Assembly (NCBI GenBank): GCA_030148505.1
Contig: JASBTI010000004.1
Location: 80,679-144,678 of the forward strand
Direction of reading: 5' to 3'
DNA length: 64,000 bases
Origin: Rhodanobacter sp.
Lineage (GTDB): Bacteria > Pseudomonadota > Gammaproteobacteria > Xanthomonadales > Rhodanobacteraceae
The notes below the pieces were generated by a model. That model worked only from the letters and a program-made list of their open reading frames with translations, was not told the origin of the DNA and did not search any database. The stretch's first letter is position 1. Each line of letters opens with the position of its first letter. Both the position numbers and the translations under genes were made by a program. Below are positions 43,032 through 53,671 of this stretch, one piece after another.

Positions 43032-43622
43032 TCACGCCTCGCCGTCGCGCCACAGAGCCTGCCAACCGGCGTTGCCGAGGCGACGCAGGGTGTCCATGTT
43101 GCGGCGGTAGATCTCGTCCGGGTCGCTCATCGCCTCGGCGGCGCGCTCCACGCTGGCCTCGCGAAGCAGGTGCAGGGTGGGGTAGGGCGCGCGGTTGCTG
43201 AAGTTCTCGATATCGTCGACGGCGCTGTCGGCGAACTGGTACTGCGGGTGAAAGCTGGCTACCTGCAACACGCCGTCCAGTCCGAGGGTTTCCACGGCCA
43301 TGTCGGCGGTGTCGAGGAACGCGTTGTAGTCGAGAAAATCGCCGAGCACGTGCGGATGGATCAGCAAGGTGGTTTCGCATTCCTCCGGTGCGGCGGCGTT
43401 GAGGCTCTGCAGCTCGCCGAGCAGGTCGTCGAGCAGCCCGTCGGTGTCGCGCGCATGACTGACCCGCATGCGCAGCCGTTGCTGCACATGCGGTGCGCGG
43501 GCGAACGGACACAGGTTCAGGCCGATGACGGCCTTTTCCAGCCAGCGTGTGGTGGCGGCGAGGTAGGGCGCATCTTCGGGCAGGGCGTCGTCCTGGAGGG
43601 GGTGCGATGGGCTGTCGGTCAC
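43032..43622 (-). CDS. DUF1415 domain-containing protein
   Basis: A 196-residue protein. The block [34 protein letters not shown] and [50 protein letters not shown], then [20 protein letters not shown], are the family's three conserved parts, with invariant His/Pro-rich and Cys-Pro motifs. Its function is not known. It is common in Proteobacteria as a single gene. It is divergent from selO across 143 bases and upstream of ykgJ. Confidence 0.92.
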   Translation of the reverse strand: MTDSPSHPLQDDALPEDAPYLAATTRWLEKAVIGLNLCPFARAPHVQQRLRMRVSHARDTDGLLDDLLGELQSLNAAAPEECETTLLIHPHVLGDFLDYNAFLDTADMAVETLGLDGVLQVASFHPQYQFADSAVDDIENFSNRAPYPTLHLLREASVERAAEAMSDPDEIYRRNMDTLRRLGNAGWQALWRDGEA

Positions 43623-43765
43623 AAGGAGTCCGTGGGGGGCTGGCGGCGCCGACTATAGCGCTATGCGGCGATCTTGCCGTTGGCAGCGGTCGGTGCCGGT
43701 CCCTTGCATGCGCTGGGCGGCGCCCGGATATAAAGGAACATCCCTCGCCGCCAGCCACTGCCTGC

Positions 43766-45325
43766 ATGCTCAGCTTCAACTTCGACAACGCGTTGATCCG
43801 CGACTTGCCCGGCGATCCGCAGCAGGGGCCGCAGGTGCGCCAGGTGGAAGGCGCGCTGTATTCGCGCGTCGACCCGACACCGGTACCGGTACCGCGCCTG
43901 CTGGCGCATTCGGCGGAGATGGCGGCGGTGCTCGATATCGATGAAGCCGATGTCGCCACGCCGGCCTTCGCCCAGGTGTTCGGCGGCAATGCCTTGCTCG
44001 ACGGCATGCAGCCGTTTGCCGGCAACTACGGCGGGCATCAGTTCGGCAACTGGGCCGGCCAGCTCGGTGACGGCCGGGCGATCTCGCTGGGCGAGGCGAT
44101 CAATGCCGCGGGCCAGCGCTGGGAGCTGCAGCTTAAGGGTGCCGGGAGGACGCCGTATTCGCGCGGCGCGGACGGGCGCGCCGTGTTGCGCTCGTCGCTG
44201 CGGGAATTCCTGTGCAGCGAGGCGATGCATCATCTGGGCGTGCCGACCACCCGCGCGCTGAGCCTGGTCGATACCGGCGCAGCGGTCGTGCGCGACATGT
44301 TCTACGACGGCCATGCGGCGCCGGAACCGGGTGCGATCGTTTGCCGCGTGGCGCCCTCGTTCCTCCGCTTCGGTCACTTCGAGTTGCCGGCCTCGCGCGG
44401 CGATACCGGCTTGCTGAGGCAGTTGGTGGACTTCACCATCCGCCGCGATTTCCCCGAGCTCGAAGGCGCGGGCGAGTCGCTTTACGCGGCCTGGTTCAGC
44501 CAGGTCTGCGAGCGCACGGCGGTGATGATCGCGCATTGGATGCGCGTGGGTTTCGTCCACGGGGTGATGAATACCGACAACATGTCGATCCTCGGGCTGA
44601 CCATCGACTATGGCCCTTATGGCTGGGTCGACAACTACGATCCCGACTGGACGCCGAATACCACCGATGCGCAACGTCGTCGTTACCGCTTCGGCCAGCA
44701 GCCGGATGTGGCATGGTGGAATCTGAGCCGCTTGGTCGGGGCGCTGGCGCCGTTGTTTTCCAGCGTCGAACCGTTGCAGGCCGGGTTGGATCACTACGCG
44801 GCGGTCTACGCCGCTGCCGACCGCGCCACCATCGCCGCCAAGCTTGGCCTGGCGGCATGCCGCGAGGAGGATGTGGCGTTGATGCAGTCGTTGCAGTCGT
44901 TGATGCAGCAGGCCGAGATCGACATGACGCTGTGGTTTCGTGCGCTCGCCCATGTCGACGCCGCGGCGCCCTCGCTGGAGCCGATGCGCGAGGCGTTCTA
45001 TGACACCGCAAAGCAGGCGGCGGTCGAGCCGGCGTTGCGCGACTGGCTGGCACGTTATGCGGCACGGTTGCGTGACGATCCCCTGTCCGTCAGCCAATGG
45101 CGCGAGAAGATGCGCCTGGCCAACCCCCGCTACGTGCTGCGCAATTACCTGGCGCAACAGGCCATCGATCGGGCGACGCAGGGCGATACCACCGGCATCC
45201 ATGAGCTGCTCGAGGTGATGCGCCACCCATATGACGATCAGCCTGGCCGCGAGGCCTTTGCGCAGCGCCGTCCCGACTGGGCACGGCACAAGCCCGGTTG
45301 CTCGATGCTGTCGTGCAGTTCGTGA
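43766..45325 (+). CDS. selO: SelO-type protein AMPylase
   Basis: A 519-residue pseudokinase-fold protein of the SelO/YdiU/UPF0061 family that transfers AMP to Ser, Thr or Tyr of target proteins in redox control. Blocks include [57 protein letters not shown] and [33 protein letters not shown], which hold the nucleotide and metal ligands. The C-terminus SMLSCSS ends with Cys-Ser-Ser, where the eukaryotic protein has selenocysteine. The start [17 protein letters not shown] at 43766 matches the family N-terminus. It is transcribed away from DUF1415. Confidence 0.94.
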   Translation: MLSFNFDNALIRDLPGDPQQGPQVRQVEGALYSRVDPTPVPVPRLLAHSAEMAAVLDIDEADVATPAFAQVFGGNALLDGMQPFAGNYGGHQFGNWAGQLGDGRAISLGEAINAAGQRWELQLKGAGRTPYSRGADGRAVLRSSLREFLCSEAMHHLGVPTTRALSLVDTGAAVVRDMFYDGHAAPEPGAIVCRVAPSFLRFGHFELPASRGDTGLLRQLVDFTIRRDFPELEGAGESLYAAWFSQVCERTAVMIAHWMRVGFVHGVMNTDNMSILGLTIDYGPYGWVDNYDPDWTPNTTDAQRRRYRFGQQPDVAWWNLSRLVGALAPLFSSVEPLQAGLDHYAAVYAAADRATIAAKLGLAACREEDVALMQSLQSLMQQAEIDMTLWFRALAHVDAAAPSLEPMREAFYDTAKQAAVEPALRDWLARYAARLRDDPLSVSQWREKMRLANPRYVLRNYLAQQAIDRATQGDTTGIHELLEVMRHPYDDQPGREAFAQRRPDWARHKPGCSMLSCSS

Positions 45326-45377
45326 TCGCCTGATGGGCGAACCCAGGACTGGTCTGGCCAGCCCCGGGGCTCGCGAA

Positions 45378-45454
45378 TGGTGCCCCCGATACGATTCGAA
45401 CGTACGACCTGTCCCTTAGGAGGGGACCGCTCTATCCAGCTGAGCTACGGGGGC
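45378..45454 (-). tRNA. tRNA-Arg(CCT), CCA encoded
   Basis: Read on the minus strand: acceptor arms GCCCCCG and CGGGGGC pair fully; D arm GTAGCTCAGCTGGATAGAGC; anticodon arm GTCCC-CTCCTAA-GGGAC with anticodon CCT; T loop TTCGAAT; discriminator A; then CCA. The length is 77 with CCA. It reads AGG arginine codons. It is isolated between selO and the ALDH7 gene, in the opposite direction to both. Confidence 0.95.
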
Positions 45455-45636
45455 CTGGGTGGCTGTCGGACGTTGCGATCAAAGCCCGACAGGCTCCACG
45501 GTGGGATTTTCGCATGGATCTGCCGAGGGTGCGATCCGCTGGCGCCGGCCTGCCCGGAGGCGGCCTGCTAGAATGGCGGTTTTCCCCGTCTTCATCACGA
45601 TGACGACGGGCGCCACGCAAGTTTCAGGAGCCAGGT

Positions 45637-47172
45637 ATGTCCCATGCAATCCTCACCTCTCTCGGTCTCGGCGATACACTTTCCGGCACTTATCTCGGTC
45701 AGGGCGAGTGGTCCAAGACCACCGACGCCGGCACGCTGCAGCCGCTGAACCCGGCGACCGGCGAGGCGATCGCCACGGTGCACGCATCCAGCGCTGCCGA
45801 TTACGAAATCATCGTCAAACGTGCGCAGGAAGCGTTCAAGGTGTGGCGCACCACGCCAGCACCGCTGCGCGGCGAAGCGGTGCGCTTGTGCGGCGAGGCA
45901 TTGCGCAAGCACAAGGACGCGCTGGGCTCGCTGGTCTCGCTGGAGATGGGCAAGATCAAGCCCGAGGGCGACGGCGAGGTGCAGGAGATGATCGACATTG
46001 CTGATTTCGCGGTGGGTCAGAGCCGCATGCTGTACGGCTACACCATGCATTCGGAGCGTCCCGGCCATCGCATGTACGAGCAGTACCATCCGCTGGGCGT
46101 GGTCGGCATCATCAGCGCCTTCAATTTCCCGGTCGCGGTGTGGGCGTGGAACGCGATGCTGGCGGCCGCCTGCGGTGACATCTGCATCTGGAAGCCGTCG
46201 CCGAAGACCCCGCTGACCGCGATCGCCACGATGAAGATCTGCAACGAGGCCTTGAAGGACGGCGGCTATCCGGATCTGTTTTTCCTGTTCAACGATGCGG
46301 GCACCGAGCTGGCGCAGAACTTTGTCGATGACAAGCGCGTGGGCCTGATCAGCTTCACCGGTTCGACCAAGGTCGGGCGCACCGTCGGCGAGCGCGTAGC
46401 CAGGCGCATGGGTCGCTCGCTGCTGGAGCTGGGCGGCAACAATGCGATCATCCTGGACGAGTCGGCCGATCTGAAGCTGGCGATTCCGGGCATCGTGTTC
46501 GGCTCGGTCGGTACCGCGGCCCAGCGCTGCACGTCGACCCGTCGCCTGTTTGTGCATGAGTCGATCTACGACAACGTGCTGCAGACGCTGGTGAAGGCGT
46601 ACGGGCAGGTCGAAGGCAAGATCGGCGATCCCAACGACGCCAGCACGCTGATGGGACCGCTCAACAGCCAGGATGCGGTGAAGGGCTATCTGGCGGCGAT
46701 CGAGAAAGCCAAGGCGGCCGGCGGCACGGTGGCCACCGGCGGCAGGGCGCTGACCGAGCGCAAGGGCAACTTCGTGTTGCCGACGATCATCACCGGGCTG
46801 AAGAATTCCGACGAAGTGGTGCAGACCGAGACGTTCGCGCCGATCCTCTACGTGATGAAGTTCAAGACCCTCGACGAGGCGATCGAACTGCAAAACGGCG
46901 TGCCGCAGGGCCTGTCCTCGGCGATCTTTACGCAGAACCTGAAATCCGCCGAGAAGTACCTGTCGGCGGCGGGCTCGGATTGCGGCATCTCCAACGTCAA
47001 CATTGGTACTTCCGGTGCCGAGATCGGTGGTGCGTTCGGCGGTGAGAAGGAAACCGGCGGCGGTCGCGAGTCTGGCTCGGATGCGTGGAAGGCGTATATG
47101 CGCCGCCAGACCAATACCATCAACTACTCCGATTCATTACCGCTGGCCCAGGGCATCAAGTTCGACCTGTAG
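45637..47172 (+). CDS. ALDH7-type aldehyde dehydrogenase (probable L-aminoadipate-semialdehyde dehydrogenase)
   Basis: A 511-residue NAD-dependent dehydrogenase. [11 protein letters not shown] (cofactor loop), [13 protein letters not shown] with Glu265, and [13 protein letters not shown] with catalytic Cys298 are all present. The unusual [32 protein letters not shown] and the end [32 protein letters not shown] are hallmarks of the ALDH7/antiquitin group, which oxidises alpha-aminoadipate semialdehyde (piperideine-6-carboxylate) in lysine breakdown or betaine aldehyde. A ribosome site (CAGGAG) precedes the ATG. No lysine catabolic genes are near, so the physiological substrate is an inference from the family. 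Confidence 0.9.
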   Translation: MSHAILTSLGLGDTLSGTYLGQGEWSKTTDAGTLQPLNPATGEAIATVHASSAADYEIIVKRAQEAFKVWRTTPAPLRGEAVRLCGEALRKHKDALGSLVSLEMGKIKPEGDGEVQEMIDIADFAVGQSRMLYGYTMHSERPGHRMYEQYHPLGVVGIISAFNFPVAVWAWNAMLAAACGDICIWKPSPKTPLTAIATMKICNEALKDGGYPDLFFLFNDAGTELAQNFVDDKRVGLISFTGSTKVGRTVGERVARRMGRSLLELGGNNAIILDESADLKLAIPGIVFGSVGTAAQRCTSTRRLFVHESIYDNVLQTLVKAYGQVEGKIGDPNDASTLMGPLNSQDAVKGYLAAIEKAKAAGGTVATGGRALTERKGNFVLPTIITGLKNSDEVVQTETFAPILYVMKFKTLDEAIELQNGVPQGLSSAIFTQNLKSAEKYLSAAGSDCGISNVNIGTSGAEIGGAFGGEKETGGGRESGSDAWKAYMRRQTNTINYSDSLPLAQGIKFDL

Positions 47173-47193
47173 GCCACCTTTCACCTGGCAAGC

Positions 47194-47223
47194 GCATCGC
47201 GGGCGAGCTATCGTCCGCGATGC
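47194..47223 (+). other. Strong 13-bp hairpin after the ALDH gene
   Basis: Arms 47194-47206 and 47211-47223 pair over 13 positions with one G-T, loop GCTA. It lies 21 bases past the ALDH stop. No T-run follows on either strand, so a terminator role is uncertain. Confidence 0.55.
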
Positions 47224-47272
47224 GTGGCAATACGCACTGCGACGCCCCGCCTTGACATGAGGGAGCAAGCCG

Positions 47273-47572
47273 ATGAGCTATCACGCTTCGCAAAGTCCGG
47301 TCTCCAACAGCAACTCGCTAGCCGTGGTCAGCCTGATCTTCGGCATTCTAGCCTGGTGCGTGTTGCCCATTGTCGGTGCGATCGTGGCGATCGTCTGCGG
47401 TCACCTGGCGCGAGGCGAAATCCGTCGCGCACTGCCCGATGCACCTGTCGAAGGCAGCGGCATGGCGCTGGCGGGGCTGGTGCTCGGTTATGTGCAGCTG
47501 GTCTTCGGCCTGCTCGCCATGTTGGTGGTGTTGGGCTTGATCTTCCTTGGCTTCCACACGGGCTGGCATTGA
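47273..47572 (+). CDS. DUF4190 domain-containing membrane protein
   Basis: A 99-residue protein with two hydrophobic helices (about 17-45 and 62-93). NSLAVVSLIFGILAWCVLPIVGAIVAIVCGHLARGEIRR and GSGMALAGLVLGYVQLVFGLLAML form the DUF4190 pattern (NG.A..SLV.G.......G...ai..GH.A...I). Function is unknown; often fused to other domains or single. GGGAG precedes the ATG. The gene ends six bases before the SDR gene, so the two are probably co-transcribed. Confidence 0.88.
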   Translation: MSYHASQSPVSNSNSLAVVSLIFGILAWCVLPIVGAIVAIVCGHLARGEIRRALPDAPVEGSGMALAGLVLGYVQLVFGLLAMLVVLGLIFLGFHTGWH

Positions 47573-47578
47573 GCTTCC

Positions 47579-48355
47579 ATGACTTCACTATCACTTTCCC
47601 CGCCTTTTGATTTTCACGCTTGCCGTGTCGTCGTCGCTGGCGGCAGTCGCGGCATCGGTCGCGGTATTGCGCTGGCCTTTGCGCAGGCTGGCGCAGCAGT
47701 GTCGATCTGCGCGCGTGGTCTGGACGCGCTCGAACAGACCCGCCAGGCGATCGCTGCCCACGGCGGGATAGCCCATGCACAGGCCTGCGACCTGGCCGAT
47801 CGCGACGCGATCAAGGCTTATGTCGCCGCTGCTGCCGAGGCGCTGGGAGGCATCGACGTGCTGGTCAACAATGGCACCGGCTACGGTTTCGATGACGACG
47901 AGGACGGTTGGGCTGCCGGTATCAACGTGGATCTTCTCGCGGCCGTGAGGGCGTCGCGGGCGGCACTTCCGTTCCTGCAGGCATCGGCGTTTGCGAGCAT
48001 TCTGCACCTGTCATCGATTGCCGCCCTGCGTCCGCGTGCCAGCGGTGCGCCATATGCGGCAGTCAAGGCAGCGCTGTCCCAGTACACAGGGTCGCAGGCT
48101 CTGGCGCTGGCGCCGCAGCGTATCCGCGTCAACGCAATCGCCCCCGGCTCGATCGAGTTCCCCGACGGACTGTGGGAGCGACGCAGTCGCGAGATGCCCG
48201 CGGTGTATCAGTCGACGCTGGCAAGAATTCCGTTCGGTCGCTTCGGTACGCCGGAAGAAATTGCCCACGCGGCGCTGTTCCTCGCCTCGCCCTGGGCTGG
48301 CTGGATCACCGGACAAACCCTGGTGGTCGATGGCGGACAGATGCTCAATGGCTGA
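47579..48355 (+). CDS. SDR family oxidoreductase
   Basis: A 258-residue short-chain dehydrogenase. VVVAGGSRGIGRGIALAFAQAGA is the TGxxxGIG cofactor loop (here AGGSRGIG), DVLVNNGTGYG the NNAG block, and the catalytic Ser, Tyr and Lys appear in ILHLSSIAA and PYAAVKAALSQY. IRVNAIAPGSIEFPD and GWITGQTLVVDGGQMLNG are the usual C-terminal motifs. The substrate cannot be told. It follows DUF4190 by six bases and is followed by a methyltransferase gene after 84 bases. Confidence 0.92.
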   Translation: MTSLSLSPPFDFHACRVVVAGGSRGIGRGIALAFAQAGAAVSICARGLDALEQTRQAIAAHGGIAHAQACDLADRDAIKAYVAAAAEALGGIDVLVNNGTGYGFDDDEDGWAAGINVDLLAAVRASRAALPFLQASAFASILHLSSIAALRPRASGAPYAAVKAALSQYTGSQALALAPQRIRVNAIAPGSIEFPDGLWERRSREMPAVYQSTLARIPFGRFGTPEEIAHAALFLASPWAGWITGQTLVVDGGQMLNG

Positions 48356-48439
48356 GCTGACGACTGGGCACCGGCAATCCGCCACCGGGCCTGCGCTGCT
48401 GTTGCCGATTTCTGTTCCCGTTGCGGAAGAGCCGAGGAC

Positions 48440-49207
48440 ATGAACGCGCGGCACCCCACCGAGCGCTTCAGCGATCGTGTGGCCGACTACGTGCGTTACC
48501 GGCCCGACTACCCGCCGGGGTTGCTGGATTGGTTGCAGCGTGAGCTGGCCGTGGATATCGCTTGGCGGGTTGCCGATATTGGCGCGGGCACCGGGATCTC
48601 GTCACGCCTCTTGCTCGACGGCGGTTATCAGGTGACGGCGGTGGAGCCGAATGCGCCGATGCGCGCCGCCGCCGAGCGCGACCTGGCTGGATACGCGGGT
48701 TTTCGTGCGGTCGACGGACGCGCCGATGCCACCGGGCTGCCCGCTGCCAGTGTCGATCTGGTCACGGTGGCGCAGGCGTTCCACTGGTTTGATGCATCAA
48801 CCACGCAACGTGAATTTGCCCGCATTCTGCGGCCGGGTGGGTTGGTGGCGATCTGGTGGAACTCACGCCGGCTGGTCGGTACGCCTTTTCTGGAAGGGTA
48901 CGAAGCACTGCTCAGGGCCTGGGGTAGCGACTACGAAAGCGTGGCCGAACGCTATCCGGATGACGCGCAGATGCGCGCCTGGTTTGCCGACGGCTACCGC
49001 GCCGGCGCCCGTTTCGCGCATTGCCAGCAGCTCGATTTCGAGGGCTTGTGCGGACGCCTGATGTCGTCATCGTATGTACCTGTTGCTGGACATCCTGATC
49101 ATCAGCCGATGTTGCGGGCACTGCGTGAGCTGTTTGATGCCTGCGCGGTACAGGGCAGGATAAGCTTCGATTACGACACCCGCATTTTTGCGGGTCATAT
49201 GGCCTGA
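48440..49207 (+). CDS. Class I SAM-dependent methyltransferase
   Basis: A 255-residue protein. WRVADIGAGTGISSRLLLDGG (motif I), YQVTAVEPNAPMRAAAERD (motif II), and SVDLVTVAQAFHWFDASTTQREFARILRPGGLVAIWWNSR (motifs III-IV) resemble UbiE/YcgJ-type methyltransferases with the AQAFHWF signature. The target may be a small molecule. It ends three bases before pyrD, so it shares that transcript. Confidence 0.9.
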   Translation: MNARHPTERFSDRVADYVRYRPDYPPGLLDWLQRELAVDIAWRVADIGAGTGISSRLLLDGGYQVTAVEPNAPMRAAAERDLAGYAGFRAVDGRADATGLPAASVDLVTVAQAFHWFDASTTQREFARILRPGGLVAIWWNSRRLVGTPFLEGYEALLRAWGSDYESVAERYPDDAQMRAWFADGYRAGARFAHCQQLDFEGLCGRLMSSSYVPVAGHPDHQPMLRALRELFDACAVQGRISFDYDTRIFAGHMA

Positions 49208-49210
49208 TTC

Positions 49211-50248
49211 ATGTACGACTATCTGCGTCCGCTGCTGTTCAAGCTCGATGCCGAGACGGCGCATCGATTGACCCTTTACGGCCTGGGAGTGGCCCAGCGC
49301 AGCCACTTCGCGCACTGGATCGCGACGCCGCCGGCGGATTTGCCGACCACGGTTTTCGGCATCGACTTTCCCAATCCGGTCGGTCTGGCCGCCGGGCTCG
49401 ACAAGAATGCCGAGCATCTCGACGCGCTGAACGCGCTCGGTTTCGGCTTCATCGAGGTGGGCACGGTAACGCCGCTGCCGCAGTCGGGCAACGACAAGCC
49501 ACGGATGTTCCGGTTGCCACAGCATGAGGCGATCATCAATCGCATGGGCTTCAACAACGCCGGGGTCGAGGTGCTGGTGCGCAACGTGCAGCAGTCCGCT
49601 TATCACGGCGTACTCGGCATCAATATCGGCAAGAACAAGGACACACCGAACGAGAAGGCGGTCAACGACTACCTGACCTGTCTGCATCGGGTCTACGAGC
49701 ATGCCAGCTACATCACCGTCAATATCTCCTCGCCGAACACGCACGGTCTGCGGGATTTGCAGCAAGAGGCCACGCTGCGTCGTTTCATCTCGATGCTGCG
49801 CGAGGTGCAGGAGCGGCTCGGCTCGCAGCACGGCCGGCGCAAGCCGATGCTGCTGAAGATCGCGCCAGATCTGACCGAAACCGAGCTCGATGCCATCGCC
49901 GCGGTGCTGCTACAGACCGGTATCGACGGGGTGATCTGCAGCAACACCACCATCGATCACGCCGCGGTGGCCGGTGATCCGCACGGTGGCGAAGCCGGCG
50001 GCCTGTCGGGCAAGCCGCTGTTTGCTCGATCCACCGAGGTTCTGAGGGGCATGAGCAAGCGCCTGCAGGGGCGGGTTCCGCTGATCGGCGTCGGCGGTAT
50101 TCTCGATGGCAGCGACGCGGCCGAAAAACTCGACGCCGGCGCGTCGCTGGTGCAGGTCTATTCGGGGCTGATCTACCGTGGGCCGCAGCTGGTTGGCGAA
50201 TGCGTGAATGAAATTCGTCGGCAGCGTGAGGACGCATATGTCGCCTGA
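49211..50248 (+). CDS. pyrD: Dihydroorotate dehydrogenase (quinone)
   Basis: A 345-residue class 2 enzyme of pyrimidine synthesis, bound to the inner membrane through an N-terminal helical segment ([26 protein letters not shown]) where quinone enters. [21 protein letters not shown] and [26 protein letters not shown] bind FMN, and the catalytic Ser lies in [18 protein letters not shown] and [34 protein letters not shown] close the flavin site. It overlaps the start of murB. Confidence 0.97.
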   Translation: MYDYLRPLLFKLDAETAHRLTLYGLGVAQRSHFAHWIATPPADLPTTVFGIDFPNPVGLAAGLDKNAEHLDALNALGFGFIEVGTVTPLPQSGNDKPRMFRLPQHEAIINRMGFNNAGVEVLVRNVQQSAYHGVLGINIGKNKDTPNEKAVNDYLTCLHRVYEHASYITVNISSPNTHGLRDLQQEATLRRFISMLREVQERLGSQHGRRKPMLLKIAPDLTETELDAIAAVLLQTGIDGVICSNTTIDHAAVAGDPHGGEAGGLSGKPLFARSTEVLRGMSKRLQGRVPLIGVGGILDGSDAAEKLDAGASLVQVYSGLIYRGPQLVGECVNEIRRQREDAYVA

Positions 50249-51308
50249 GCGCGTGAACCTGTCTGCGGCCCGCGTTGATATGGGCGGCTATACACTCACC
50301 GAGCATGCTTCGTTGGCGCGGCGGAACACCTTGCGTGTCGCGGCGAGGGCAAGCTTGCTGGCGGAAATACACGACGCCGGCAAATTGCAGGCGTTGCTCG
50401 ACTACCCGGCGGTACGCCAGGGCAAGCTGCTGGTGTTGGGTGAAGGCAGCAATGTGCTGTTCACCGATGATTTCGACGGCACGGTGCTGGTGATGGCGAC
50501 CCGTGGCGTGCAGGTGGAAAGCGATGGGGATACCGCGCGAATCGCCGTGGCTGCCGGCGAGCGCTGGGACGACTTTGTGCGTTGGACGCTGGGGCAAGGC
50601 TATGCTGGCCTGGAAAACCTGATCCTTATCCCAGGCACGGTAGGCGCCGCGCCGATCCAGAATATCGGTGCCTACGGCTGCGAAGTCGCCGAATTCGTGG
50701 AGAGCGTCGAAGCCTGGGACATCAATGAGCAACGGGTGGTAATGCTCGATCACGGCACTTGCGCGTTTGCCTATCGCGACTCGCTGTTCAAGCAACAACC
50801 CGGTCGCTATATCGTTACTGCCGTGCGCTTCCGCCTGCCGCGAAGCCGGGCGCTGCGCACCGGCTATGCCGGCATCCACGAACAGCTGGTGCGCATGGGA
50901 GTGGACAAACCGGCGCCGTTTCATGTTGCCGAAGCGGTAGTCCATTTGCGTACGCGCAAGTTGCCTGACCCAGCGGTAATCGGTAATGCCGGCAGCTTTT
51001 TCAAGAACCCGCTGGTGAACGCCGCATTGGCCGATCGCCTCACCGGCGAATACCCCGAATTGACCGCCTGGCCGCAGCCTGACGGGCGCTGCAAGCTGTC
51101 GGCAGCGTGGATGATCGAGCGTGCCGGCTTCAAGGGGATGCGTGAAGGCGATGCAGGGATCTCCAACCGGCATGCGCTGGTACTGGTCAATCATGGCAAT
51201 GCCACCGGAACGGAACTGTGGGCGCTGGCGCAGCGGGTGATGTCTGCCGTGCAGGGCCAGTTTGGCGTGACGCTGGAGCCAGAGCCGATGGTGATCGGCA
51301 CGGACTGA
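50238..51308 (+). CDS. murB: UDP-N-acetylenolpyruvoylglucosamine reductase
   Basis: A 356-residue type I MurB (E. coli-like) that reduces UDP-GlcNAc-enolpyruvate in peptidoglycan synthesis, FAD bound. [53 protein letters not shown] (the type I insertion) and [13 protein letters not shown] (catalytic Ser) are present; the C-terminus has LEPEPMVIG with the catalytic Glu. ATG 50238 is preferred because GAGG lies seven bases upstream; it overlaps the end of pyrD by 11 bases. ATG 50280 ([11 protein letters not shown]) would give the more usual 342-residue length but lacks a ribosome site. Confidence 0.95.
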   Translation: MSPERVNLSAARVDMGGYTLTEHASLARRNTLRVAARASLLAEIHDAGKLQALLDYPAVRQGKLLVLGEGSNVLFTDDFDGTVLVMATRGVQVESDGDTARIAVAAGERWDDFVRWTLGQGYAGLENLILIPGTVGAAPIQNIGAYGCEVAEFVESVEAWDINEQRVVMLDHGTCAFAYRDSLFKQQPGRYIVTAVRFRLPRSRALRTGYAGIHEQLVRMGVDKPAPFHVAEAVVHLRTRKLPDPAVIGNAGSFFKNPLVNAALADRLTGEYPELTAWPQPDGRCKLSAAWMIERAGFKGMREGDAGISNRHALVLVNHGNATGTELWALAQRVMSAVQGQFGVTLEPEPMVIGTD

Positions 51309-51442
51309 GTGAGCACGCGGTTCACGCACGGCTTGCGCGCAGCATGGGGCGCTGCAAGCCGTGCTGGGGTGATGGCTGCTGGCGCGATACCATGGCCGGG
51401 TGTTACGTCGGCATCTACGCCGAGTAGAAGGATCGTGTACCC

Positions 51443-53605
51443 ATGAACAGCCGTGTCATCTGCGACAAGCCGTCGCCGGAATCATCCACGCTGCCGGCAG
51501 GCGAGACGTCGTTGCCTGCGGCGGTGGATCTGGCGGACAGCCGGCTGTACATCAACCGTGAACTCTCCCAGCTGCAGTTCAACATCCGCGTGCTGGATCA
51601 GGCGCTGGAAAAGAGCGCGCCGTTGCTGGAGCGATTGAAGTTTCTGCTGATCTTTTCGCGCAACATGGATGAATTTTTCGAGATCCGCGTGGCCGGCCTT
51701 AAGGGACAGATTGCGCTGGATCACGAGTTGATCGGTCCGGATGGCATGGCGCCGCGGCGGGTGCTCGCCGAGATCAGCGAAATCGCCCATCGGCAGATCG
51801 AGCGGCAGTACAGCATCCTCAACGAGCGCATCCTGCCCGAGCTGGTGGCGCACGGTATCCGCATCGTGCGTCGCAACCAGTGGACGCACAAGCAAAAGCA
51901 GTGGGTACGCCGCTATTTTCGCGACGAGGTAGCGCCGCTGGTGACGCCGATCGGACTGGACCCGACCCATCCGTTTCCCTTGCTGGTGAACAAGAGCCTC
52001 AATTTCATCGTGCGGCTGGAAGGGGTGGACGCGTTCGGGCGCGACTCCGGGCTGGCGATCGTGCCGGCGCCACGGGTCCTGCCACGGGTCATTCGCATGC
52101 CGGAATCGATCTGCGAGGGGGGCGACAACTATGCCTTGTTGTCGTCCATGCTGCACGCGCATGCGGAGGAGCTGTTTCCCGGCATGCGGGTACTCGGTTG
52201 CTACCAGTTCCGGCTCACCCGCAATGCGGATCTCACGCTGGATCCGGAAGATGTCGAAGACCTCGCGCTAGCCCTGCGCGGCGAGCTTTACTCGCGCCGT
52301 TTCGGCGATGCCGTGCGACTCGAAGTGGCCGACAATTGCCCGAAGGATCTCATCGACTATCTGCTTCGCCAGTTTGGCCTCAACGAGTCGGAGCTCTACG
52401 AGGTGAATGGTCCAGTGAACCTGGCGCGATTGTTCAGCATCGCCAGCGACACCAGCTATCCGCAACTGCAGTATCCCTCGTTCACGCCGGTGCTGCCGAA
52501 GGTGCTAAGGCATGTGGAGGATTTGTTTCAGGTAATCCGACGGCAGGATGTGCTGCTGCTGCATCCCTACGAATCGTTTTCTCCGGTGGTCGACCTGCTG
52601 CGCCAGGCCGCCAAGGATCCGCATGTTTTGGCGATCAAGCAGACCCTCTATCGCACCGGCGCCAATTCCGAAATCGTCGATGCGCTGGTCGACGCCGCCC
52701 GCGCCGGCAAGGAGGTCACCGCCGTGGTCGAGCTGCGCGCCCGTTTCGACGAGGAGTCCAACCTGTCGCTTGCCTCGCGACTGCAACAGGCCGGCGCGAT
52801 GGTGATCTATGGCGTGGTGGGCATCAAGACCCACGCCAAATTGATGCTGATTCAGCGTCGCGAGGGCAAGCGGCTGATGCGTTATGCCCACATGGGTACT
52901 GGTAATTACCACACCGGCAATGCGCGACTTTATACCGACTACAGCTTGCTCACCTCCGCCCCGGTGCTGTGCGACGACGTCCACAAGTTGTTCAGCCAGC
53001 TCACCGGCATGGGCAAGGTGATGCAGATGAAAAAACTGCTGCACGCACCGTTTACGCTCAAGAAGCGCCTGCTTGAACTGATCGCCCGTGAAACCGCCCA
53101 CGCGGTAGCCGGCAGGCCAGCGCAGATCATCCTGAAGGTCAATGCGTTGACCGAGTCGAAGCTGATACGCGCACTTTACAAGGCGAGTATCGCCGGTGTG
53201 TCGATCGATCTGATCGTGCGCGGCGTATGCTGCCTGCGCCCCGGCGTAGCGGGTGTTTCGGAAAACATACGGGTGCGCTCGATCATCGGTCGTTTCCTTG
53301 AGCACAGCCGCGTCTACTGGTTTGCCAACGACGGCGAGCCCAGCCTGTATCTGGCCAGCGCCGACTTGATGGAGCGCAACCTGGACCGACGTGTCGAAAC
53401 CGCGTTTCCGGTTGAAGGCAGGAAGCTGCAGAAGCGGGTGCGTGAGACGCTGGAGCTCTACCTCACGGACAACACCAGTGCGCGACTGATGCAGCCCGAT
53501 GGCCAGTATCTGCACCCACCACTGCCCAGCGGTCAGATCGCCCGCAACGTGCAGACCCGGCTGCTGGAGAGCTTGTGTGGCAGCGGGGACAGTGGCACGC
53601 GTTGA
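51443..53605 (+). CDS. ppk1: Polyphosphate kinase 1
   Basis: A 720-residue enzyme that builds long polyphosphate chains from ATP. N-terminal block YINRELSQLQFNIRVLDQA and FLLIFSRNMDEFFEIRVAGLK, head domain TPIGLDPTHPFPLLVNKSLN, and the two PLD-like catalytic domains: GIKTHAKLMLI with His464 (equivalent to the phosphorylated His435 of E. coli) and FLEHSRVYWF with the second His. YAHMGTGNYHTGNARLYTDYSLLT is also diagnostic. It starts at the ATG 51443 after GAAGGATCG. No ppx gene is adjacent; the next gene, on the opposite strand, is a degenerate HD-GYP protein. Confidence 0.97.
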   Translation: MNSRVICDKPSPESSTLPAGETSLPAAVDLADSRLYINRELSQLQFNIRVLDQALEKSAPLLERLKFLLIFSRNMDEFFEIRVAGLKGQIALDHELIGPDGMAPRRVLAEISEIAHRQIERQYSILNERILPELVAHGIRIVRRNQWTHKQKQWVRRYFRDEVAPLVTPIGLDPTHPFPLLVNKSLNFIVRLEGVDAFGRDSGLAIVPAPRVLPRVIRMPESICEGGDNYALLSSMLHAHAEELFPGMRVLGCYQFRLTRNADLTLDPEDVEDLALALRGELYSRRFGDAVRLEVADNCPKDLIDYLLRQFGLNESELYEVNGPVNLARLFSIASDTSYPQLQYPSFTPVLPKVLRHVEDLFQVIRRQDVLLLHPYESFSPVVDLLRQAAKDPHVLAIKQTLYRTGANSEIVDALVDAARAGKEVTAVVELRARFDEESNLSLASRLQQAGAMVIYGVVGIKTHAKLMLIQRREGKRLMRYAHMGTGNYHTGNARLYTDYSLLTSAPVLCDDVHKLFSQLTGMGKVMQMKKLLHAPFTLKKRLLELIARETAHAVAGRPAQIILKVNALTESKLIRALYKASIAGVSIDLIVRGVCCLRPGVAGVSENIRVRSIIGRFLEHSRVYWFANDGEPSLYLASADLMERNLDRRVETAFPVEGRKLQKRVRETLELYLTDNTSARLMQPDGQYLHPPLPSGQIARNVQTRLLESLCGSGDSGTR

Positions 53606-53671
53606 GGCATCGGGTTGGTTTCAGCGAAAAAATGCTCGCCGCTTGTCGTCAACGGAGCGTGCAACATTTCA

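Noticed and set aside
43661..45289. 542-codon open frame antisense to selO
   Set aside because: SelO signatures occupy the plus strand over the full length; the antisense product has no motif.
45308..45325. Selenocysteine codon at the selO end
   Set aside because: The C-terminal codons read Cys-Ser-Ser and then TGA; Cys already occupies the redox position and no SECIS-like hairpin was seen.
45378..45454. tRNA-Arg as a prophage or island attachment site
   Set aside because: No integrase and no second copy of the tRNA 3' end nearby; flanking genes are core.
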